Shown in pieces: positions 12,307 to 23,043 of a stretch of 64,000 nt of DNA; position 1 is the first letter of the stretch; every line of letters starts with the position of its first letter. The stretch spans positions 10,372,001 to 10,436,000 of the forward strand of contig OY987306.1 in NCBI GenBank assembly GCA_963920635.1, in the 5' to 3' direction. The position numbers and the translations under genes are program-made. The notes under the pieces are model-generated. The model had not been told where the DNA came from. It worked only from the letters and a program-made list of their open reading frames with translations, and did no database searches. This DNA is from Pseudeuparius sepicola. Taxonomy: Eukaryota > Arthropoda > Insecta > Coleoptera > Anthribidae.

Positions 12307-12309
12307 ACC

Positions 12310-12799
12310 TGTGAAAATTGCCACTTCATGGATAAGAGCAGTCAACTTCTCCTAAACTGCATTCCCATCTTCTTCCAAACTATAGGGGTACTTAGGATAA
12401 CATATACTTTCACCACTTTTTCCATCTGCAGGGCAAAAGCAAGACGATGACACATTTCCTGCACATTTCCTGTACCGATTCCTCGAAGAGTAAGCATATA
12501 GATAAGCTTATCCTGTGTAAGTCTGTTGATATAGTAATCTTCCTGGTAGTCATCTTGAAATTTGCCAATAACACCACACTGAAATATTGTATAGTTTATA
12601 ACCCAACACTAATTAAAATACAATCTATATACGAAAAGAAATGCACCGTCAATAGATTACACACCTTAATCAAGTTTTATCGCACTTAAACTAACAAGAA
12701 CAAAAAATACCTAAATACAGACCATAACTCTACAACAAACTTTGACAAGGCCGCACCAGAAAATGGACCCCTTTTTCAGGCCAAGCCCCACACGTTGGG
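12310..12799. other. Unannotated DNA
   Basis: Nothing beyond short open frames without motifs (12447-12689). Confidence 0.3.
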
Positions 12800-13649
12800 C
12801 GCAATAAAATTGAATTATGGCTATGTCTAACGAAATAATCAAACTGCTGAACTGAAATTTTGCACTGCTGTGTTTTTTGGGATGAAAAGTAAGCTCAAGG
12901 TGTCAATTTCTAATATGTAACTCACAGAGGGCGCCACTTATGCTGCTTCTGGATCGTGCTTATACACTATGTCCCGGATAAGAATGAACACTGAACAGCA
13001 TGGGGATATTGCAAACGGTGAGAGATAGAGCAACGGTTAAATGGGGAAAATGTTGCGCAATTTTGAGGTCAATAAAATAGCATAAACAGATTTCTAATAT
13101 TTGTGTCTGTTTTTAAGTTATTTTGAAAATAGTAAAATTTTGCGTTTTCGATTTCATTTTTTTCTGAAGTTGTTATCACAGATAGGAAAAAAAGAAGAAC
13201 ACTTTCTTTGGCACTTTCTAACGGGCTTTAAGATGGCGTTTTTAGATTTGTTCTACAATGTTTCGTTTTTGAGAAACCATCTTCAACTTTATTTTTTTAA
13301 ATACGGTCTTCAATTTTTTTTGCAGATTTTGAAAGCACTTTTCACGAAATATTTGTAAAATGTTTTGAGACAATTATACTGAAAATTCCTTTTTTGATTC
13401 TTTTTTTCTAATGCGGCCTTGTATTTAATAATAAGAAGTCTAAATATTAATCAGTATTGTCAACAATTTAACTTACAACTTATCTTTCAATTGGAGAACT
13501 AAAAAAAAGGACGGCAAAGACTAATAACAGGCAAATACGATAATAAAAAAATAATAAATATCCTCCACCTAGAAGGCTTTGAAACAACGAAACCAACCCC
13601 TTGTCATTTGTCATAACTCCCACTGTATCATTTAGTTAACAATTTGATC

Positions 13650-14280
13650 ATTAGAAATGGAGGGTGCTTTTTCAAATGACGACAAATTTAACATGTCAGC
13701 ATGTTATACTATCTTGTGTCACAGAAATAGTGTAGAGGCCGAACGAATGTACTGTTGCAATTAATAAATGGCAAAAGTTATTGGTTTCGTTGACAGGCGG
13801 CTAGCGCCCCGCATTCCGCTTTGGCTTTCACATTGTGCGCATGCCCATATTTATTCAATTGCACCTAACCAAACAAATTTGTTTTTGTTTTGATTGCGGT
13901 AAATTTCGAAGTAGTATATTCAGTGAAAAATACGAGTATCTATATTATTTCAGCGATTAGTATTATTCTTCGGTAATAAATGAGGAGCCGGCGCGGTGAG
14001 CCGAGCGTGCGCCACCTTTTACGGCGATGGGCGCTGCCGTATGAAAAAAGAAGGGGGCATACGCCCCTTATGGTGGCAGTCGGCAGCGATGATTTAACGT
14101 GTGCGCACAATGTGAAAGCCAAAGTGGAATGCGGGGCGCTAGCCGCTTATGTTTCGTTGGCTTAAAGCTTTCTTCTCAATTGGAAAAAGCGAAGAATTTA
14201 CTCCAAAACACAATGCGACACTGTTTGCTGTAAAACATCAGAGGAAAACACTTACCAGGCAGAGTCGTATTTAAAAATAT
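13650..14280 (+). repeat. Copy of a ~250-bp repeat, carrying a MITE
   Basis: Apart from an insertion at 13792-14150, this matches 55437-55690: both contain TTTTTCAAATGACGACAAAT, AATAGTGTAGAGGCCGAA, TTACTCCAAAACACAATGCG and end near TATTTAAAAATATT. The copy at 55437 is the uninterrupted form. Confidence 0.7.
13792..14150. mobile_element. 359-bp hAT-type MITE with 8-bp TSD
   Basis: The direct repeat GTTTCGTT flanks it at 13784-13791 and 14151-14158. Long inverted ends, about 45 bp, include GCGGCTAGCGCCCCGCATTC on the left and its complement on the right. An 8-bp target duplication fits hAT-superfamily mobilisation. The related repeat at 55557-55564 keeps a single GTTTCGTT, which is the empty site. 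The open frames at 13940-14165 lie within it and are not genes. Confidence 0.8.
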
Positions 14281-15025
14281 TGTCACACAAGTTTACGTGG
14301 GAGACGCGTGGTGCAGCTTGAAGACTGCGCGCCTCCACCACGTGTCACAACTGAGTGCCTTCACACGGAGCCTTTACCATGTGACCCACTACTTGTGTGT
14401 GCCGGAGGGTTGGATTAACCCTCACAGCTTGCCGGGATCACTGGGTGCGGGAGTCGCGAAGCGCAGAAGGAAGACAGCAGGTACAAACTAGGTTGATGTT
14501 TATTCTTGCACTCACAGATATGCCTCTAACAGTATCTGGACCATGGCGGAGGTAGCGCGGACTGTGGACCGACGCGACCGATAGTACGTGGAAGTTACCG
14601 GGACGCGAGCTGCGCCCTTGACCCGACGCGACGGCGGGGTGTCGCTACTGACCCACTGACGTCTTCAACAGTGCCCAGGGGCGCTGTCGTCTGCCCCTCG
14701 GAGCCCGACCTGAACAAGGAGGCTATTTAAGCGGGATCCATTGCCAGGTCAGACCACCGAGGGTGGTCAGTGATCGAGTAGCTGCTAATAAGCGGGGCTT
14801 ACTCATTCCCAGCCTGTGGCTGGTGCTGGATTTATACTCGCAGATTTTGCAGACTCGGCGATTGGACTTTGATTTATCTAATGTTTACCTTATTGAGTAA
14901 TCCTCGTATATTTTGTTATTGATTGTCCCCTGTATTTTGTATAATGTTTTCTTTATTTGTTATGATTCAGTAGAAGTAAGTTTGAATAGTTTGGTCATCG
15001 GTCCACAGATGTCACTTTGTTGACA
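14281..15025. mobile_element. Probable solo LTR, 745 bp
   Basis: The sequence starts TGTCACAC and ends TTGACA (TGTCA/TGACA inverted tips) and is flanked by ATAT at 14277-14280 and 15026-15029. The related repeat near 55678 reads straight through this point (TTTAAAAATATTAAG), which gives the empty site. A TATA-like CTATTTAAG lies near 14722. It is more GC-rich than its surroundings and encodes nothing clear. The parent element is not in the window and shares no evident similarity with the LTRs at 30076 and 38342. Orientation is uncertain. Confidence 0.6.
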
Positions 15026-15660
15026 ATATTAAGTTTTCGAAGTCAAAATAAACTGTAAGTTAAATTGTTGTCAATACTGATTAATATTTATACTTCTTAT
15101 TATTAAATACAGGGCCGCATTAGAAAAAAAAAATAAATAGAAAAAAGGGAATTTTCAGTATAATTGTCTCAAAACATTTTAAAAATATTTCGTGTCATAC
15201 ATCATGGCATTTGCAATGAAAAGTGCTTTCAAAATCTGCAAAAAAAAAATCCAGGTCCGTATTTAAAAAAATAAAGTTGAAGGTGGTTTCTCAAAAACGA
15301 AACGTTGCAGAACAAATCTAAAAACTCCATCTTAAAGCCCGTTAAAAAGTGCCATAAGAAAGTGTTTTTTGCCGTATCTCTCACCATTTGCAATATCCCC
15401 ATGCTGTTCATTCTTATCCGGGACACAGTGTATACTCGTCACTTTTGGGGTTACCTTTCTAGTCCTGCCCACTTATAATTTTTAGTGCACCTTTTCACTC
15501 TGCGACAAAAGGGCATACTCCTGTTTTATAATGATAAAATCAATCGTTTGCGTTGAAATCGGCAAAAACTGCCCACAACACCTGATAACTTCAAAATTAA
15601 AATAAAATTAATGCATACCTCTTTGAAATTTTGCAGATTAATCGTACTATTTAAAGAAAC

Positions 15661-16502
15661 AATGTTCCAAAAATTGTTTCGCTTTCAAAATGGAACGATT
15701 GAATTCGTCATAAATTGGAAACCATATGAAAATTAAAATTAATGATGTTTTGCCTAATGCCCAGTTGGCCTTTTTTCTTCATTTAGAACAGGGTGTACCC
15801 CCCCTGTAACATATTTATTTATAGGCCGATTCTCAAAAAAAGTTGTTAAATAGATTTTCCAAAAAGGTATCGCACGCACTAGATATTTTCAAAATATTAA
15901 TCAAAACCAGGAGTTAGAGGCCACAAGTCGTCAAGTAATAAAACGAATTCTTTTATTCGGCACGGTTTCAAGCCTAACTGTACATTTTTTTGCAATAATT
16001 AGAATACAAGGTATTCAAATTCAAATAAATTAAAGAATAGAAGAGCCACACGTAAGGCTATTCTGTGCTAATAGTATTAACGACTTTTCGACTCAAACTC
16101 CGGTTCGAGGTATAGGCCTTAATTAAGATTTTAAAAAGATCTAATTTGTGCCTCCGATACCTTCCATAAGATCCATTTAACAAAAAAAAGAGTTTGAAAA
16201 TGTGGCTTCCCATATTCAAAATTTCTTACACAAAACAAATTCAAAGACAAAAGTTTGGCAGTTTTAATAATTATGATCCCGAACTACTTGACACTAGATA
16301 TGATAATAATGAATTGACAAAAAAAACTTGCCTCAACCTGGATTTATTTCGTACATACTTACTTCAAATTCTGTACTTATTATTTTAGTTTCTTTCACTT
16401 TGTATCAAGAACGCATAAAAGGAAACTGACTGCTGCTGAAAGTGCCCTTCACTCGAGCTCCGAAAAGATCTTGGCCGGTGTACAAAAGAAATATGACTAA
16501 CC
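15661..16502. other. Unannotated AT-rich DNA
   Basis: No gene supported; the frame 16194-16388 has no known motif. Nothing else seen. Confidence 0.3.
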
Positions 16503-16509
16503 CTTTTAG

Positions 16510-16693
16510 CGTTGACTGATATATTATTAAAGACTGCTCACGGCTGTCACGTCTGACACATTTTTGGCTCACCATGCGCTTTCCGGAGATAAAATACAAT
16601 GCAGAATACATTGTTAGCCATCATCAGAGCCATCTGTTTTCCAGGACATAAAACTACAGCCGTGAGAAGTCTTTATAAATACGTCAGTCAACG
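16510..16693. mobile_element. 184-bp MITE with 7-bp TSD (copy 1)
   Basis: Inverted ends of about 38 bp begin CGTTGACTGATATATTATTA and end in CAGTCAACG. The direct repeat CTTTTAG flanks it at 16503-16509 and 16694-16700. A near-identical copy lies at 28481-28661 and a right-end fragment near 46023-46076. No coding capacity. Confidence 0.8.
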
Positions 16694-16700
16694 CTTTTAG

Positions 16701-16886
16701 GCTCCTGCGTGCCCCACATCGTGTGAAAGAAACAACGTCAACACCTAATACAGTGTTAAAGCCTATCCGACCTAAAACACTCCTAACGATAAGGGAAAGA
16801 AAGGGCTATTATGTTTGGGTGCCCCATACAGGAGTTAGGGAGCTTTTATCTATTATATAGGGAAAGAAAAGAAGGAGAAAATGTCA
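16701..16886. other. Short spacer
   Basis: No feature recognised. Confidence 0.3.
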
Positions 16887-17083
16887 ATACCTTCCACTGG
16901 CGTAGTCAGGATTTAGTTTTGGGGTGGGTTTAGTTTGAGAAGTAAATAAAACAACAAAAATATACTTACATTAAATTTAATATCTATATATTCATCCGAA
17001 AAACTACGACATATTTATAAAGTTCTTAACTTTAAATGAAACGGATAAATTAATTTCGTTCCTCTGCGCTAAATCTAAAGCCA

Positions 17084-17383
17084 TTAAAGAAGAAATCTTC
17101 GGCTTTTTCTTTTAAATATATCCACTACTTCATCTGCATGAATTTCTGTTCCATAGTGAATGTTCATTAGAGCCAAACCATTAAGTCTGTTTTCACTTGT
17201 AGTGTTTCGTAAATAGTTTTTCAGTCTCCTTAGGCTCGAGAAAGACCTTTCTGGGGTAGCAGTGGATACAGGAATGGTAGCCAAGATTTGTAGTAATGTG
17301 TAAATATTAGGATAAAGGTTTTTATCGCACATATCTAGGCATTCCAAACTAGATTTCGGGGTAGGCAGTCTTCTTATCAGCAT
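17084..17383 (-). pseudogene. hAT transposase, C-terminal dimerisation domain
   Basis: The 99-residue reading contains the hallmark of the hAT C-terminal dimerisation region: ILATIPVSTATPERSFSSLR, then RLKNYLRNT and RLNGLALMNIH. This is the best-conserved part of hAT transposases of the ZMYM1-like group. It overlaps the N-terminal fragment at 17349-17383 in a different frame, marking the internal deletion junction. The conserved motif shows no stop, so the copy is not very old. Confidence 0.75.
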
Positions 17384-17591
17384 GCAAGGTAGCTGAAGCT
17401 TTGATAGCTAAATCCAAATTTGTTTCTTTATTAGAAACCCCTTGACCTTGACTACACCACTTTTTCCAGTAGTCCATACCTTTAAGTTTATCACTCTTCC
17501 TTTTTTTCCCCTCCATTTTTCGACAGTAATAATGATTCACGTATCTATCCTTAACAAGGTCATCGAATAACAGCGCACTAAAATTACTCAC
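17349..17591 (-). pseudogene. hAT transposase, N-terminal fragment
   Basis: An 80-residue reading begins at an ATG (17591) close to the element's promoter-side end and runs into basic sequence (KMEGKKRKSDKLKG) followed by a Trp-rich segment (MDYWKKWCSQG). That layout resembles the start of ZMYM1-like hAT transposases of animals, before their TTF-type zinc finger. It then switches abruptly to the C-terminal part of the gene, out of frame, so the zinc finger and most of the RNase H-like catalytic domain are gone. It is a deletion derivative and cannot make an active enzyme. Confidence 0.5.
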
Positions 17592-18032
17592 TTACACGGT
17601 ACACTTAATTCTCTTCACTATTCGTTCACCACTTTTCACTTTTATTCGCTTCGAGTTCGCATGGAACAATACTGCCGTAAGCGCGGTCACGCGCCGCGGC
17701 GCCGCTTATATAGCAGCCCAGTAGCCGTCCAGAAACTTCCACGAACTTCCACAAAGTTCCGCTCATTTCGACCGAGGGGCGTGGCGAATAATCGAGAAAC
17801 AACGCAAAGTGTCCCTACAATACAAAATAGTTCGGCTGCAGCTGCGTCTGCCTCTCGTCAAAAGATGGGGCTAGGCGCTACTATTACTACATATATTCAA
17901 ACGTAATAATAATTTAACTCTTCACTCCTCGTATTTTTTCGGTATAATATTAGGTAATATTTTGCTTATTTCGGGGGGGGGGGGGTTTGAAGCCCCGAAA
18001 CCCCCCCCCTTGGCTACGCCCGTGATACCTTC

Positions 18033-18450
18033 TGAATTTTACCAGAAAGGGGGCGCAGAGAACGGTAAATATTTACGTTTGTGTATTTAAATACAATATC
18101 CGGGGTGGTGCCTGTGCATAAAAATTTAATATCTATGTTAATGCATCACCCCCGCATATAGTACTATCTGTGGTTCACAAAATAGCCAAACTTCAGCTAT
18201 TAAGTATTACAAACCGGCACATGCGACTGCTTAAAATAAAACGGTAGTTATCACAAATTATTAGATTACTTACGTCGCGTCGGTAAGAAAAAGGTAAACA
18301 TGTGTTTTTAAGCGTAACAAAATATCACATTTATAACCTCGACGGTTAGTTTACGGGTAGCAACAAATAGGTTTAAACAAAATGGATCGAACTTGCGAAA
18401 TATCCAGCGCTGGACTGCCAGTTATATGTAACTCTCGGAGAAACTCTTAG
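18033..18450. other. Unannotated DNA
   Basis: No gene or repeat recognised. Confidence 0.3.
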
Positions 18451-19047
18451 TGCACGGCCACACAATAATAAGGCGGACGGAGGACCAGAGAGCAGAGCGG
18501 AAAGCGGAGAGTAGTGCGGGTAGTGTTCACACATTCAGCGGATTGTGACAGCTTTGAAAGGAGCATTGCGCAGAGAGGTTGGAAGTAAAGTGGGAACATT
18601 GAAAAGTCGAACTTCATAGAAACAGCGATAAAAATGTCGATTTCTACATTATTTTTATGTGAGAATTCACAACTCAAATTTCGGATTTTGCAAAATAAAC
18701 GTTCAGTGTGGATAAACAAAATAAACCGGGAAACACTTGGTGAATTCCATAATTTTGGAAATCTCGACCCAAAGATTGTCTAATACACCTCGGTCGTGGT
18801 GTTGTGCATGAGTTAGGTCCCGCATAGGGGTTTGCGGCTAAAAACTTTACTAATTAGCATTTTGCGATCCATATTGTTTATTATTAAGTAGGTATATAAG
18901 AACACAACGCTCTATTTTCGAGGTTAAATACGCGCCAATACGCCGGAAAATGTCAAACTGACTTGAACACTCCAGCAAGCAAACACGCTTTACTCTTCGC
19001 TCCTCTCTACGGTCCGCCGTCCGCCTTATGCGTGTGGCCGTGCATTT
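18451..19047. mobile_element. Fold-back or MITE, about 600 bp
   Basis: The left end TGCACGGCCACACAATAATA continues to GGCGGACGGAGGACC and is inverted at the right end (GGTCCGCCGTCCGCCTTAT followed by GTGTGGCCGTGCA, ending 19046). The terminal match is about 35 bp. TTAG or TTTAG flanks both sides, a possible short target duplication. The 90-residue frame at 18447-18719 minus starts in the arm and has no known motif. Confidence 0.6.
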
Positions 19048-19070
19048 AGGGTGAGATAATAATGGGCTAG

Positions 19071-19757
19071 ATGGAATCTCAACGTTTACGAGAATGGCGT
19101 CATCAATATCTAACAGCTATTACACAATATAGCGCAGAAAATCGCCCAATTATCTACATTGACGAAACATGGTTTGATACCCATGACACTGCAAAAAAGG
19201 ATGGGTTGATTTTTCACAAAACTGTCAAACCAGGGCCCCTTCAAATAAAGGCAAAAGAATTACGATAATTCATGCAGGTTCAGAAAATGGGTTTGTCCCG
19301 AACTGTCTTTTGCTTTCAGCTAAAAACATAGCAGCCTCTTCCTTAGATTACCACCAAGTCACTGGCGCAAAACTGTTTGAAGATTGGTTTGAACATCGTC
19401 TTTTGAAAAATATACCAAAAAATAGCGTTATTGTAATAGACAATGCGCGTTATCATAGCAGGCACCTAAAAACAATACCCAATTGTAGCAGTACTAAAGC
19501 GGAGATTCAACATTTCATGATAGAAAATAATATTTATTTTGAAGAACTACTATAACCACTGTATTTTGAACCCCATTGAGTTAATATGGCACCAATTAAA
19601 ATCAAATATTAGAAGAAATAATATTTCTCACACAATTACAACATGTAATTAAGTGGAAAATTCTTATATGTGTATGCGTACAAATGTTCAACCACTGATA
19701 ATAAGTTTAGGTTTAGATGAGGATAATAGTGATAGTGACACAGAACTAATGGAGTAA
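19071..19757 (+). pseudogene. IS630/Tc1-type transposase relic
   Basis: Visible in order: a short lead, then IIYIDETWFDTHDT with the first catalytic Asp, ITIIHAGSENGF, LLSAKNIAASSLDYHQ, KNSVIVIDNARYHS with the second catalytic Asp, and, after a further frame change at 19555, NPIELIWHQLKSN, which carries the third acidic residue. It ends DSDTELME and a TAA at 19755-19757. There are at least two frame breaks (near 19265 and 19553) and parts between the second and third motifs are missing. The arrangement matches a Tc1/IS630-type family common in insects. The N-terminal helix-turn-helix region is absent. Not functional. Confidence 0.75.
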
Positions 19758-20043
19758 GGAACAATTGGGTTTCCAAATTTAATTGTATCTTCATACCGAC
19801 TAGTCAATTTGTAAAACTCCTACATTGTGATGTGTTTTAATTTAAGTATGTAAATTTAAGTATGTATTTTATTAAATTCTATATCGTACCTGTATAATTT
19901 AATATATTTAATAAAATATTATTATTCATTGTTTTGTATTTTCATTTAGTTTAGAATGTCTACTTATTTTAAAATAAAAATAAATAAAGAATATCTCAAT
20001 AATTTTTAAGCCGACCCTGCACCCCAGTAATATATTATACCTA
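19758..20043. other. AT-rich flank of the transposase relic
   Basis: Probably the 3' untranslated part of the same element; no terminus identified. Confidence 0.3.
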
Positions 20044-20045
20044 TA

Positions 20046-21608
20046 TACAGGGTGGCCCACCACGAACTGCATCGATCTATATATAGAAAACTAAAAGTAG
20101 GAAAACTCTGAAAATTTGGCACCTCACCAATGCCGATGGGCGCTGCTCAACTAAAATATTCTGGTGAATCTGGCACTTCCGGTTATACCGGAAGTCGATA
20201 TCAACTTTCTTATCTCAAATGGAACACCCTGTATATTATTGCATTTTTGGATTCTGGGCATCATTTTGGAACAAAAACATGAAACATGTCCTATGTCTAA
20301 ATCCAACCGTTTTTGAGATATTTGCATTTTTCCGAAAAAAATTACAGGTGCAGACCTAAAGTCAATTAGCAGTTTATACGAGGAAACCGGGAAATTTCAA
20401 AATGAATTTTTGGCATCGTGTAACAGAAGCCCTGACCTAGTGATCCCTGCTGAGAAATAAATCCGTTCTTATACAGGGTGTTCACAAAATATGAATAAAA
20501 ATTACATTCAAAATGTGCTTAAATCTCGAAATTTTCAAATGGAAACCCACATTTTTTTAATTCGATGTTATTCACCACTAAAAATGTTGACAACTTTGTG
20601 TAACGTTTCCTATACCTAAATGCAGTAATTTTTCATTAATTTACGAAAAACCCACTTTTCGCCCATAAAATGCAGGGTTTGCTTAACGCTTGGAAAATCA
20701 TATTAGACGTGGACGTTGAAAAGACAATCGCGGCTGAGGAAATGTCACTTGGTTTATACATTATTGTCAAAAATAATGCCGGCGCGCTTAAATTAAACGA
20801 AGATTATGAATCATACGTTCTTGATACATATTTCTTTGTTGCATTCTCCGTAGATAATAAACAAATTTAAATAATCTTCGTTTGTGTAATTTAAGCGCGC
20901 CAGCATTATTGTTGACAATAATTTATAAACCAAGTGACATTTCCTCAGCCGCGATTGTCTTTTCAACGTCCACGGCCAATATGACTTTCCAAGCGTTAAG
21001 CAAACCCCGCATTTTATGGGCGAAAAGTGGGATTTTCGTATAGGTATAGGAAACCTTACATCAAGCTCTCATCGTTTTTAGTGGTGAATAAGATCGCATT
21101 AAAAAAAATGGGGGTTTCCATTTGAAAATTTCGAGATTTAAGCACATTTTGAATGTAATTTTTATTCATATTTTGTGAGCACCCTGTGTAAGAACGGATT
21201 TATTTCTCAGCAGAGATCACTAGGTCAGGGCTTCTGTTACACGATGCCAAAAATTAATTTTGAAATTTCGCGGTTTCCTCGGATAAATTGCAAATTAGGT
21301 CTGCACCTGTAATTTTTTTCGGAAAAATGCAAATATCTCAAAAACGGTTGAATTTAGACATAGGACATGTTGCATGTTTTTGTTCCAAAATGATGCCTAT
21401 AATCCAAAAATGCAATCATATACAGGGTGTTCTACTTGAGATAAGAAAGTTGATATCGACTTGCGGTATAACCGGAAGTGCCAGATTCACCAGAATATTT
21501 TAGTTGAGCAGCGCTCACCGGCATTGGTGAGGTACCAAATTTTCAGAATTTTCCTACTTTTGGTTTTCCATATATAGATCGATGCAGTTCGTGGTGGGCC
21601 ACCCTGTA
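20046..21608. mobile_element. 1.56-kb fold-back element, arms about 750 bp
   Basis: Left end TACAGGGTGGCCCACCACGA and right end TCGTGGTGGGCCACCCTGTA are exact inverses, flanked by TA on both sides (20044-20045, 21609-21610). The arms stay highly similar all the way to the centre; the loop is about 60 bp (20809-20869). Landmarks: GACAATCGCGGCTGAGGAAA at 20724 against its inverse near 20943. The frames at 20670-20870 and 21288-21503 are parts of the arms. Transcription through it would give a long near-perfect hairpin RNA. Confidence 0.85.
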
Positions 21609-21609
21609 T

Positions 21610-22040
21610 AATCGGGTATTATCAGGTAGTTGATTTATTTCAGAAAGGTCAACGGTATAAATCTGTACACACTATACCTACTTTTCAAAGTTCGAGGATA
21701 GTGGTTATTAACTTGAGCTGAATGATTGCTTGTTTTTACCATTTAGTCTGCACTTGCATTTCCTATTAGCTTACTGACATCGAGAAACGTGACATAAATA
21801 TGAAAGAAAGCGATACCCTATAATTGTGCCTACACTTAGACTTTCTTTCCAGTTGAAGGTAATATGTTTGTGAGAAGATTGGATAAAATTAATAGGAAAC
21901 AATATCGTAGCACGAAATAAAATAAATAAATAACCGAGTTCAAACCACAGACGGATCCCCTAATACATTTTATTCTCAGTCGATTTGCAAAACTATATTT
22001 TATCTTTTTCCTATCGGATAAAAGCGGGCAAGGAAAATTC
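21610..22040. other. Unannotated DNA
   Basis: No gene or repeat recognised; the 75-residue minus-strand frame at 21836-22063 shows no motif. Confidence 0.3.
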
Positions 22041-22060
22041 TTTTGTATTTCGAGCAGCTT

Positions 22061-22262
22061 CAACGTGGCCTACCGATTGATATTCGTCTTTTACAATTCA
22101 CTAGCGTTCTCTATTGGCGTCTGTTCAATTTGCATGTTCTGGATTTCCGATCTACATCCTTTGTTACTGCCGAACGAAGCCAGCATAAATTTCCAAGCAA
22201 AATATCGCGCACTCAGAAGTTTAAAGTTCGTTGCCCTCATCCCTATTACACAGTTCGGTTAG
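22061..22262 (+). other. Possible host exon encoding a membrane segment
   Basis: Just upstream is TTCTTTTGTATTTCGAGCAG, a good pyrimidine-rich splice acceptor. The frame that follows (second base after the AG) is open to 22262 and reads FNVAYRLIFVFYNSLAFSIG, then more hydrophobic residues, DLHPLLLPNEASINFQ and RALRSLKFVALIPITQF. Base composition is richer in G and C at third positions than the surroundings, unlike repeat junk. A weak donor, TTCG/GTTAGT, lies at the end. I do not recognise the family. A competing frame (22043-22318, 91 residues) is less protein-like. Confidence 0.25.
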
Positions 22263-23043
22263 TACAAAAACTTTGCGGAATTTATATGAGCGGCGCAACA
22301 CCGGAGTTGTGTACCTGATTCGATTATTTTGATGGAAATTAATGGGCTGAATTGTAACACGCCGTGTAGTATATTCAATGAAATTGCTACAATGGAGGCA
22401 ATAATAATAGTAATTAATTTAGCGGTTATATAAATCGCCTAAATTTTGGGGTATATATAGAGAGCGCAAATTCATTCTAAGTAGTAAAAAGTCAGTTGAC
22501 CAGAGTATTCCAAACATTATCTTTTATATCTATGCCACTGTCTGACAGAGATTTCTTAGTTTAATAGTTTCTAAGAATAACATGATTATAAAAAACCCAA
22601 GTACGACTTATTATGTAATCCAAACAGTGCGAGTTAGGACAAAATTTTGATTTTACTCAAGTTTCATTTAGGTTCCCAAACTTAAACAAAATAAATTCTG
22701 GATTGAAAAAAATTATTTAATGGCGTAAGCAGAAAATAGTTTTTTAGTAGCTTCTGTGAATTTTTTACTAAGATAACACCAAAAAGTGTTTTATTAAGCT
22801 TTTATTAATTATTTGATTTGTTTGTATGCATAATAATATTATGCATAATAATATTATACTTCTAATTGTCGTATCGATCTGAAATTTTGCAAACTTATTC
22901 AATTTCGGTGATTTGATAATAGAATATTATGATATGATACTATCGAGCTTATGATGATGGAGAAAGAAGGGAGGTGGAGGAAAATGAAAATTTATTGACT
23001 AGTGGATGTCCAGTACCAGATAAGCATCAGTAATAATACCGGA
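22263..23043. other. Unannotated AT-rich DNA
   Basis: Contains a short TGCATAATAATATTA duplication near 22826-22858 and a segment, CTGAAATTTTGCAAACTTAT, that recurs at about 25815 in the same orientation. No gene seen. Confidence 0.35.

Larger units (their letters stand above)
12965..15430. mobile_element. TA-flanked fold-back element, 2.47 kb
   Basis: Ends are CACTATGTCCCGGATAAG and its complement ending CCGGGACACAGTG, with TA on both sides (12963-12964, 15431-15432). Arms continue inward to about 13480 and 15040; landmarks include AACGGGCTTTAAGATGGCGT on the left and its inverse near 15340, and the inverse pair around ATTAATCAGTATTGTCAACA. The centre holds a repeat related to 55437-55690, itself cut by an 8-bp-TSD MITE and a solo LTR. 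The open frames at 13101-13358 and 15229-15426 minus are the two arms read in the equivalent frame, not genes. Confidence 0.75.
12800..15660 (+). mobile_element. Old fold-back-family copy split by a later insertion
   Basis: 12814-12962 and 15433-15660 together match one arm of the element at 1702-2795 (from about 1845 to 2215): shared landmarks are AATAATCAA.CTGCTGAACTG, CACAGAGGGCGCCACTT, GGATCGTG and ATGATAAAATCAA.CGTTTG. The match is interrupted exactly where a TA-flanked element sits (12965-15430). The copy at 1995 shows the uninterrupted arrangement. Confidence 0.7.
16895..18024 (-). mobile_element. Deletion-derived hAT element, 8-bp TSD
   Basis: The termini CACTGGCGTAGTCAGG and (inverse) CACGGGCGTAGCCAAGG are typical hAT tips, and a perfect 8-bp direct repeat ATACCTTC flanks the element (16887-16894 and 18025-18032). 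It carries the two ends of a transposase gene on the minus strand. Just inside one end lies a G13/C9 hairpin (17970-18010). The length, 1130 bp, is far below that of an autonomous hAT. Confidence 0.85.

Noticed and set aside
13940..14165. Overlapping frames as genes
   Set aside because: Both lie in the 8-bp-TSD MITE.
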